A DNA stretch of 64,000 nucleotides from Ginsengibacter hankyongi (GTDB taxonomy: Bacteria; Bacteroidota; Bacteroidia; Chitinophagales; Chitinophagaceae). A model generated the notes under the pieces. That model ran no database searches, was not told the DNA's origin, and saw nothing but the letters and a program-made list of their open reading frames with translations. Positions 57,535-64,000 of this stretch are shown piece by piece. Every line of letters starts with the position of its first letter. Position 1 is the stretch's first letter. Location: contig NZ_VYQF01000014.1 of NCBI RefSeq assembly GCF_008710285.1, positions 1 through 64,000 of the forward strand, in the 5' to 3' direction. The position numbers and the translations under genes were made by a program.

Positions 57535-59601
57535 TTATTTCTTCGAGTTATTATTTGCTTCTTTTGCAGCATTAAACTTATCCTTAAACGTCTTAACAAA
57601 AGGCTGTTGTTGCTGCTCTTGTGGAGCATTAATAATGGCATCAAAAATGTTTTGCATGTCTGCGTTATATAAGACATCAACTTTTGAATATTTTTTTATG
57701 TCACTCATTAAGCTTTCTGACATCGGTACTTCTGTAGATGGCTGAGACTTTAGTGATGTATCAGTAGCCATCTTTACATTGGATACGATAGAATCCGTAG
57801 CCGCGATACTATCTTTTGGGTTATCATCTATAGGGTTTGTTGGTGAAGGTTCTCGTTTAAATTCAATGACCATAAATATTATGATAATTGCAATAGCCAC
57901 TCCTGTAATAATTTTCCAGTACTTTATTAAAAGTGAAATGAGGATGCCGGGTAGCTTAGTTTCTTCCTTACCGTCTTTTTTTAATATTTCAATTCTTTGC
58001 GTGGCTTCGTTTACAAATTTTCCCCCAGGATAAGTATTGAGATATTTTTTAAAAACTCCAGTTGTATTAGTACCAATTACCGTTTGCCAGAATCTTTCTT
58101 CTTCAATTTGCTTTTGCTTAAGTTGTTCTTCTAATCTTTGTTTTTCTTCTTCAGCTTCTTTTAATTTCAATTGTTCCTGGGCTTCTCTTTCTTTTTGTTC
58201 TTTAGCATCTTGTAGTTCTCTTTCCTTCTCAAGTTGTTTTAATTTTAATTCTTCTAATTTCTGTTTTTCTTCTTCGGCTTGTTTTAATTTCAATTGTTCC
58301 TGAGCTTCTCTTTCCTTTTGTTCTTTAGCATCTTGTAGTTCTCTTTCTTCTTCAAGCTCTTTTAATTTTAATTGTTCTAATCTTTGCTTTTCTTCTTCAG
58401 CTTGTTTTAGTTTCAATTGTTCGTCGGCTTCTATTTCTTTTTGTTCTTCCTCTTCTTTTTGTTTTTTTTGATCTTCGAGCTGTATTAAATTCAATTGTTC
58501 TAATCTTTGCCTTTCTTCCTCAGCCTGTTTTAGTCGCAATTCTTCGTTCTGTTTTTCCTTTTCCTCCTTTTCACGCTGTTCTTTTTTACGTATTAATTCA
58601 ATTCTTGATATTGCTTCATTATAAAATTTACCGCTCGGATACACTTTCATATAAGCTGCATAAGCCGATACCATGTTAATAGTATTACTCCAAAATTCTA
58701 ATTCATCTAAATCAGCAATTTTCTGCTCAGCGGTTTTAATATTAGGATTTTTAGGGAAATCTCTTACAAAGTCGAAGTAAGCCCATTTTTCGTCTTTTTG
58801 TAAAGCATTTTCCCACGCTGTTTGTTCATTTATTTTTTTATTTACAAATTGTATATTTTTTGCAAAATAAAGCTCGTCTGCATTGTTGAAATTAGACTGT
58901 TGTGGAAGCGGCAATCCTTCAGCAGAAAAGTCATTTCTTATTTTAGTGAAAATTTCTCTTAGTGAGCAATATTCACGATCATTATCCAGTCCGGCATTTA
59001 CTATTTCTAAAAGCTTACTTGTAAAATACGTGGGAATTTCAGCGTTTTGAACAGGGAACAAAGAAGGTTCATCTTCCGCAGCAGAAGTCATAACATAAGT
59101 TCCCTCGAATCCATTAAGGCCTGCCTGTATTGAACTTTTAACATCTCCCATCGCTCCGATTACTGCTCCGCTATGGCAACAATCAAGAATAACGATCTTT
59201 CTTCCCGCTAAAGAGCGTTTAATGTATTTTTTAAAATTTTCAATATTAATCGCATCACTTTCTAAATAATGTCTTGTTGTATTATTTGTTGCTAAGTATA
59301 ATTGGTAATCCGTTGAACTTAAGATTCCGTGACCGGTATAGTATATTAACAAGGTGTATTTTTTATTTCTTGTTTTTTCGGAAATGCTGTAAATCTTTCT
59401 TTCGATCTGAATCTTATTTTCATTTAGCGAGGTAATAATATTCGATTCTGGAATACCGATTATATCAGGATTTAATAAGCTTTCTTTTAGGAATTTGAGA
59501 TTAGCCGAAACATTCGGAATAGCATTTATTGTGAGATCTTCAGGGAACTCACTTGATCCGATTAATAATGCCATCGTGTTGGAATAATCAATCTCTTCCA
59601 T
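57535..59601 (-). CDS. Caspase-like (C14) protease with coiled-coil repeats and membrane anchor
   Basis: The 688 residues have an N-terminal caspase domain (1-250) with catalytic His91 in YYTGHG and Cys142 in LDCCHSG. Residues 260-345 contain two copies of a WxxxxxxxxxxxYxxYPxGKFxxEAxxRI-type motif, and a third copy lies at about 505-540. Between them is a 41-residue tandem coiled-coil repeat (355-503). One transmembrane helix (about 562-580) is followed by a 105-residue polar tail. It is likely a cytoplasmic protease anchored to the inner membrane. The gene follows the EACC1-like gene with a 3-bp gap. Substrate unknown. Confidence 0.88.
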   Translation of the reverse strand: MEEIDYSNTMALLIGSSEFPEDLTINAIPNVSANLKFLKESLLNPDIIGIPESNIITSLNENKIQIERKIYSISEKTRNKKYTLLIYYTGHGILSSTDYQLYLATNNTTRHYLESDAINIENFKKYIKRSLAGRKIVILDCCHSGAVIGAMGDVKSSIQAGLNGFEGTYVMTSAAEDEPSLFPVQNAEIPTYFTSKLLEIVNAGLDNDREYCSLREIFTKIRNDFSAEGLPLPQQSNFNNADELYFAKNIQFVNKKINEQTAWENALQKDEKWAYFDFVRDFPKNPNIKTAEQKIADLDELEFWSNTINMVSAYAAYMKVYPSGKFYNEAISRIELIRKKEQREKEEKEKQNEELRLKQAEEERQRLEQLNLIQLEDQKKQKEEEEQKEIEADEQLKLKQAEEEKQRLEQLKLKELEEERELQDAKEQKEREAQEQLKLKQAEEEKQKLEELKLKQLEKERELQDAKEQKEREAQEQLKLKEAEEEKQRLEEQLKQKQIEEERFWQTVIGTNTTGVFKKYLNTYPGGKFVNEATQRIEILKKDGKEETKLPGILISLLIKYWKIITGVAIAIIIIFMVIEFKREPSPTNPIDDNPKDSIAATDSIVSNVKMATDTSLKSQPSTEVPMSESLMSDIKKYSKVDVLYNADMQNIFDAIINAPQEQQQQPFVKTFKDKFNAAKEANNNSKK
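58093..58539 (-). repeat. 123-bp tandem repeat within the caspase gene
   Basis: Three full 41-residue copies (residues 355-395, 396-436, 437-477) and a partial fourth (478-503) occur. The second and third are nearly identical, for example ELQDAKEQKEREAQEQ in both. Confidence 0.85.
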
Positions 59602-59604
59602 TTC

Positions 59605-59961
59605 TTATTCATTACTTTTTTGAATGGCAACAACAAGTTCCTGCAATTGCTCAGCCTTCATGCTTCTCCCATGACTTATTATAATATCTCCCTTTTCTGT
59701 TGGTATTGTAATTTTGGTTCTGTAATTATCTACAAATTTTTGCAGGCATTTCACTAATTCAACAAGAGGTTTTTCCGCGGCCTGTATTATTGTTGTAATT
59801 GAATTCAATATATCCCCGGCACCCATTTGTCCGTCTGTATGCTCACTTCGATTAATTTCCGCTGAATCAATGCCCTCTATCGAAGCCCTGTCAATAAAGT
59901 TTTTAAGATTAATAATTCCCTCCTTTGAATTTTCTTCGGGCAATAGTATTTGAATTCGCAT
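59605..59961 (-). CDS. EACC1-like (effector-associated constant component) protein
   Basis: The 118 residues start with a strand-helix segment (MRIQILLPEE), then have the DGQMGAGDILNSITTIIQAAEKPL motif, in two parts, followed by a helix (LVKCLQKFVDNY) and TKITIPTEKGDIIIS. This order resembles EACC1, a small protein that accompanies effector genes such as caspase-like proteases in NTP-dependent conflict systems. The assignment is from memory of that pattern and needs a profile search. First gene of the operon. Confidence 0.65.
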   Translation of the reverse strand: MRIQILLPEENSKEGIINLKNFIDRASIEGIDSAEINRSEHTDGQMGAGDILNSITTIIQAAEKPLVELVKCLQKFVDNYRTKITIPTEKGDIIISHGRSMKAEQLQELVVAIQKSNE

Positions 59962-60167
59962 TTTTTCAAATAAAATTAATCAATTAATTATTTTATTACA
60001 ATATTCAGGATTAATAATCTTTGGTTGGAATGTCAATCTGTTAGTGGATATTAATCCGGGTTGTTCACAATACACTCCCAAAAGCCCTTTCTTTACCATC
60101 ACCCTAACCAAAAATTCCCAAACTTGTAACTTCGAATCTATTAAATTACAAAATCGAACTTTTACCG

Positions 60168-60839
60168 GTGTATTATGCATCCAAAAACTCATTACAACTT
60201 TTAATCCTCTCCACCCTCCTTCTAACCGCGTTTACCACCAGCAAGCATACCGCCAACGCCTACACGAAAAAAATTGAAAACAATAATGCATCAATATTAT
60301 ACTACGATACCACACATCCCCTCGCCTCTTTCCTCGTAATATCCGATATTCATTTAAACAGCAGCGCTTCTCAAAATGCCGCTCATGGCGATACAGGAGA
60401 TAGTTTGTGGATGGCAGCGAAAAAGGAAATTGATACTTTGATTGCTGATAAGAAACCCGGATTTATAATTGTATTGGGCGACCTTCCCAAACATGATGAT
60501 TCAACAAAAGGAGATTCAAACAATGTACGGAAGAATATTGAGCAGGTACTTACCTGGTTTAAGGACAGCGCCAATATACCTGCAGGAGTTCCATTGATAT
60601 ATGTTCCCGGTAATAACGATTCCTGGAACGGGGACTATAGCGCTCTTACTCTGCCGGATTCCGTTTATAACGCGTACGCATACCCTTTTATACATGTTGA
60701 TTCTGCAATAGCGGCTGACCACGCCTGCATTGCCAATGATAGTTTACAAAAAAGTATTGGTTGCTTTTCTATGTATCCCTACTTCGGCATCACAAATATC
60801 CCCTCATCCTCCTCCTTATTCACCTCCACCTTGTCGTAA
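60168..60839 (+). pseudogene. Truncated metallophosphoesterase
   Basis: The 223-residue frame starts at a GTG and has a signal-like N-terminus. The N-terminal metal motifs SDIHLN, GDLPKHD and GNNDSWNG are present. It then diverges after GCFSMYP and ends in TSTLS, so the C-terminal GHxH metal ligands are missing. It is probably inactive, and the junction at about 60770-60781 marks the break. An ATG-initiated start would need one extra A in the AAAAA run near 60180. Confidence 0.75.
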
Positions 60840-60925
60840 CTAATCGTTACGTCAACAGCGCCATTATTTACCCCTAAAGTAGTGGGGACTACATAACCAA
60901 TATCCGTCTTTTTATAATCGAAGTA
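60779..60925 (-). pseudogene. C-terminal fragment of an outer-membrane lipoprotein-sorting-like gene
   Basis: On the minus strand 48 codons are open between a TGA and a TAG. They read YFDYKKTDIGYVVPTTLGVNN, followed by DKVEVNKEEDEGIFVMPK. This resembles the C-terminus of LolA-like or DUF4292-type proteins. It has no start and no upstream part. Confidence 0.5.
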
Positions 60926-61051
60926 TCAGTGGTAATATTAATCCCTTGGAACAAAACTGCAACACCCCCCATTTGGCTACAACAACAGTAGATTAGCCTA
61001 CATCTGTTCATTTATTGATGCAGAATTTTACAGTAACAAAAAAATAGGAAA

Positions 61052-61945
61052 ATGAAAATTACATTAACAGGATCTTTGGGGCACATCGGCAAACCACTTG
61101 CTGCAACATTAGTACAAAAAGGGCATGCAGTTAAAGTTATCAGCAGCAATCCCGAAAAACAAAAAGATATTGAAGCATTGGGTGCAAAGGCCGCTATCGG
61201 CTCAATGGAAGATGTAGATTTTCTATCAGCCACTTTTGCCGGCGCAGATATAGTGTACACGATGATTGCGGGAGGCAACTACTTCAATCCTGATTTTGAC
61301 CCGATGGCCTATTGCAGCAAAATTGGCAATAACTATGCACAAGCTCTTAAACACGCAGGTGTAAAGCGTGTGGTTCATCTTAGTAGTATTGGTGCTCATT
61401 TGGAGAAAGGTTCAGGGCTTATTCTTTCTCATCGTGCGGCAGAAGATATCCTTCGTAATCTGCGGGATGTTGACATCACGTTCGTACGGCCCGTTGGTTT
61501 TTATTATAATTTGAATGTTTTTATACCCTCGATAAAGAACCAGGGTTTTATTACAGCAAACTATGGTGCAGATGATAATTTAGTATGGGTCTCACCGGTT
61601 GATATTGCGGCTGCCATTGTAAAAGAAATCGAAACGTCACCAGTTCACAGAAAAGTAGTTTATGTTGCCAGCGATGAATTGACCGGCAATGAGACAGCAG
61701 GTATTTTAGGAGCAGCTATTGGTAAGCCTGGTTTGAAATGGATACTTGTTTCCGACGAACAACGGCTACATGATTTAAAAGCAGCAGGAATGAATCCAAC
61801 AATTGCTGCAGGCTTGGTGGAAATGTATTCAGCGCAACATAGCGGTTTACTAATGGAAGATTATTACCGCAACAAACCAATATTAGGAAAAGTTAAGCTG
61901 GCAGATTTTGCAAAAGAATTTGCGGCAACTTACAATAAATCTTAG
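61052..61945 (+). CDS. NmrA-family NAD(P)-binding protein
   Basis: The 297 residues have a Rossmann nucleotide-binding start (LTGSLGHIGKPLA) and an atypical-SDR fold. NmrA-like proteins act as redox sensors or reductases. HLSSIGAHLEKGSG and FVRPVGFYYNLN match the family. It is the first of three oxidoreductase genes in a row. Confidence 0.88.
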   Translation: MKITLTGSLGHIGKPLAATLVQKGHAVKVISSNPEKQKDIEALGAKAAIGSMEDVDFLSATFAGADIVYTMIAGGNYFNPDFDPMAYCSKIGNNYAQALKHAGVKRVVHLSSIGAHLEKGSGLILSHRAAEDILRNLRDVDITFVRPVGFYYNLNVFIPSIKNQGFITANYGADDNLVWVSPVDIAAAIVKEIETSPVHRKVVYVASDELTGNETAGILGAAIGKPGLKWILVSDEQRLHDLKAAGMNPTIAAGLVEMYSAQHSGLLMEDYYRNKPILGKVKLADFAKEFAATYNKS

Positions 61946-62046
61946 CACCTGTAACCGTCAATGCTCAACTAAGGCACAGGTTTCGATGTTTATAGATCAA
62001 TGATTTCTTAACAATATTAACTAAGTTAAAATCAATTAAATTTTAT

Positions 62047-62928
62047 ATGAATACACAGGAAATTATAATTGCCGGACAAAGTAAAAATCCATTAAAAGTA
62101 AAACGCTTTGGATATGGCACGATGCGGCTTACCGGTGCTGGCATTTGGGGAGAGCCGGCAAACCGCCCCGAAGCGCTGCAAATACTAAAGCAGTGTATTA
62201 AAAACGGTATCAATTTTATAGATACCGCCGACTACTATGGAGAAGATGTAACCAACCGCCTGATAGCTGAAGCATTATATCCTTATCCTGCTGACCTGGT
62301 GATCTGCACTAAAGTGGGCGGAGCAAGAAGGCCTGATAAAAGCTGGATACCATTTAACCGTCCTGAAAATTTACGCAGCAGTATCGATAATAATTTACGT
62401 ACCCTCAAATTAGAGCAGGTAACACTTGTTCATTTCAGGGTGATAGCCGGAAGCGATGTGCCTTTTAAAGAATCGATGCAGGCCATGTTCGACATGCAGA
62501 AAGAAGGAAAGATATTGCATGTAGGCGTGAGTAATGTTAGCCCCGGTGATTTACTAACAGCCATGGCTATGGGAAATATTGCCACGGTAGAGAATATGTA
62601 TGGCCATGCACAACGCACTTCCATACAACTGGTACATGGAGGAGAAAATATGGGTGGAGAGGAAGTTCTGGCTATGTGTGAGGAACATGAAATACCGCTC
62701 ATTCCTTATTTCTCTTTATTCCAATCGATGCCGAGAAAAGATGAAAGGATTGCAACTATCGCAAAGAAGCACAATGCCTCTGAGGCCCAGGTAAATTTAG
62801 CCTGGTTGCTGCATCACTCGCCCTGGATACTGCCCATACCGGGAACTTCATCGTTACGACATTTTGAAGAGAATTTAAAAGCCACTGAGATACAATTGAG
62901 CGAAGAAGACATGGCGTTTCTTAAATAA
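62047..62928 (+). CDS. Aldo/keto reductase
   Basis: The 293 residues form a TIM barrel with the catalytic tetrad Asp59, Tyr64, Lys89 and His129 (DTADYYGE, CTKVGG, LVHFR). It probably reduces aldehydes with NADPH. It lies 101 bp after the NmrA gene and 33 bp before an SDR gene. Confidence 0.93.
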   Translation: MNTQEIIIAGQSKNPLKVKRFGYGTMRLTGAGIWGEPANRPEALQILKQCIKNGINFIDTADYYGEDVTNRLIAEALYPYPADLVICTKVGGARRPDKSWIPFNRPENLRSSIDNNLRTLKLEQVTLVHFRVIAGSDVPFKESMQAMFDMQKEGKILHVGVSNVSPGDLLTAMAMGNIATVENMYGHAQRTSIQLVHGGENMGGEEVLAMCEEHEIPLIPYFSLFQSMPRKDERIATIAKKHNASEAQVNLAWLLHHSPWILPIPGTSSLRHFEENLKATEIQLSEEDMAFLK

Positions 62929-62961
62929 CGGGCAATTATTCATATAAAAAATAATACAAAA

Positions 62962-63681
62962 ATGAAAACAGTATTGATAACAGGAGCTAACAAAGGAATT
63001 GGTTTTGAAACCGCCAAACAACTGGCGCAATTGGGTTATTTTGTTTACCTGGGCAGCAGAGACAAGATGAAAGGGTTGGAAGCCATCAATAAGCTGAAAG
63101 ATTTAGGAATTTCAAATGTAGCATTGATAGAAATTGATGTTACGAATATCAATTCTATCAAACAGGCAAAACAAGAATTGGAAACCAAAACAGATGCTTT
63201 GGATGTTTTAATAAATAATGCAGGTATTGGCGGTGAGCTGCCTCAAAATATATCTGCCGGCGAAATTGAAAATTTGCGAAAAGTATTTGAAACTAATTTT
63301 TTTGGTGCAGTACAAACAACACAACAATTTATTAGCCTTTTAAAAAAATCAAACGCGCCGGTCATAGTAAACGTTTCAAGTGAATTAGGCTCCTTAACAA
63401 TTCATAACAATACACGAAATCCCAATTATGGAATGTATGATGCCTACAGTTGCTCCAAAACAGCGTTGAATGCTTTTACCGTTATGTTGGCGAATGAATT
63501 TAGAAATACCAATTTTAAAATAAACAGTGTTACGCCGGGCTATACTGCAACCGACTTAAACCAATTTAAAGGAATACAAACGGCAGAGCAAGGGGCGAAA
63601 TCAATTGTAAAATATGCAACTTTGAATAATGATGGAGCAACGGGGAAATTTTTTAAGGAGGAAGCTGAAATACCGTGGTAG
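62962..63681 (+). CDS. Classical short-chain dehydrogenase/reductase
   Basis: The 239 residues have TGANKGIG (7-14), NNAGIG (85-90), the Ser139/140 region NVSSELG and the intact YxxxK (Tyr162, Lys166 in YSCSK). The ending is short compared with usual SDRs (about 250). Carbonyl-reductase-like (CBR1) features include the absence of a C-terminal GINLPV motif. Substrate unknown. Confidence 0.9.
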   Translation: MKTVLITGANKGIGFETAKQLAQLGYFVYLGSRDKMKGLEAINKLKDLGISNVALIEIDVTNINSIKQAKQELETKTDALDVLINNAGIGGELPQNISAGEIENLRKVFETNFFGAVQTTQQFISLLKKSNAPVIVNVSSELGSLTIHNNTRNPNYGMYDAYSCSKTALNAFTVMLANEFRNTNFKINSVTPGYTATDLNQFKGIQTAEQGAKSIVKYATLNNDGATGKFFKEEAEIPW

Positions 63682-64000
63682 ACTAAAAACAAAGGAACTT
63701 TGCACCAACAATCAGGGTGCATTCCAAATTGTAGTTTATCTCACCATGCGTTCCTATGGAACGCAAAAAGCAATATGCTCTTGATGCTACCCACCATTTG
63801 TTCCTGGTGGAACAAGAAAACAAGGCAGGTAGTGTTTTTTATGTCCTGTCAGGACATTTTGAGGGTAGAGAATAAACATGCTACGGGTTCGTTCCGTTAG
63901 GAACGTTTCGTATTATCGCGAAAATTTGAAATGCACCTCAACAATTATATCTTTTTTTAACCAATAACAATTACATTGTAAACATGGCACACATGCAACC
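63682..64000. other. Repeat-rich end of window
   Basis: No supported gene. It contains the palindrome cluster at 63748-63905 and then unremarkable sequence. Confidence 0.5.
63748..63905. repeat. Cluster of four short palindromes, probable interspersed repeat element
   Basis: GCGTTCC-TAT-GGAACGC (63748-63764), TTGTTCC-TGGT-GGAACAA (63798-63815), ATGTCCT-GTC-AGGACAT (63841-63857) and CGTTCC-GTTA-GGAACG (63890-63905) repeat every 43-50 bp. CACCAT precedes the first two and TGCTAC precedes the second and fourth. CTACCC (63787-63792) and GGGTAG (63863-63868) are complementary. Confidence 0.75.

Noticed and set aside
57779-58303. Plus-strand Ser/Cys/Phe-rich ORFs opposite the caspase gene
   Set aside because: They are the antisense of the Glu/Lys/Gln-rich coiled-coil repeat and of the membrane helix, and have no independent support.
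63748-63905. CRISPR array at the palindrome cluster
   Set aside because: The repeated units are 16-18 bp palindromes of differing sequence, not identical direct repeats with unique spacers, and no cas gene is near.
1-64000. tRNA or rRNA genes
   Set aside because: No cloverleaf-type or rRNA-like sequence was noticed by eye on either strand. A tRNA/rRNA scan would settle it.

Overview
The window reads as chromosome of a Bacteroidota bacterium, most likely Chitinophagaceae-like. Supporting signs are type IX secretion (T9SS) C-terminal sorting domains, lipoproteins with Bacteroidota-style lipoboxes, family-restricted domains (DUF4251, DUF6799, DUF2911, DUF6496, DUF5996), an AT-rich base composition, TAnnTTTG-type -7 boxes and few Shine-Dalgarno sequences. 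No rRNA, tRNA, integrase, insertion sequence or CRISPR array was seen. The assignment to family level is inference.

Layout. 1-2.1 kb: N-terminal part of a large repeat-rich surface protein (minus), cut by the window edge. 2.1-3.0 kb: a gene-poor stretch with decayed sequence. 3-8.4 kb: topoisomerase IV genes parC and parE with a DUF1835 gene between them. 8.7-16.4 kb: a His-rich secreted peptide, an atypical SDR, the histidine-degradation pair hutG-hutI, a DUF255/YyaL-type lipoprotein, a TetA-like MFS exporter and small membrane proteins. 16.6-25.8 kb: a possible small minus-strand transcript carrying a 14-residue ORF with a strong Shine-Dalgarno, two T9SS-exported proteins (one with ten ELWxxDGT repeats), a run of small DUF proteins and a MOSC protein. 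26-35 kb: Dps, a DEAD-box-type helicase, a deacetylase/TIM-barrel-like lipoprotein pair, a patatin with a membrane partner, a CBS protein and an M1 metallopeptidase. 35-46 kb: an ABC-2 exporter operon, an HGSNAT/DUF5009-like membrane acyltransferase, a membrane TPR protein, a GAPDH-family enzyme resembling erythrose-4-phosphate dehydrogenase, a PAP2 phosphatase, a Gfo/Idh/MocA oxidoreductase and an AI-2E transporter. 46-54.5 kb: small metabolic and stress genes, a FAD/Rieske fusion enzyme and a NarL-type two-component system.

The most interesting segment is 55.2-60.0 kb. It is a minus-strand operon of an EACC1-like protein, a caspase-like protease, a secreted Sel1-repeat protein and a small partner. 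The protease carries a 41-residue tandem coiled-coil repeat and a single transmembrane helix. This has the form of a conflict or programmed-cell-death system, possibly one that relays a periplasmic signal to a cytoplasmic protease.

The right end (60.1-64 kb) holds a truncated metallophosphoesterase abutting an antisense fragment of another gene, which is a rearrangement scar. After it come three NAD(P)-dependent oxidoreductases and then a cluster of four regularly spaced GTTCC/GGAAC-type palindromes.
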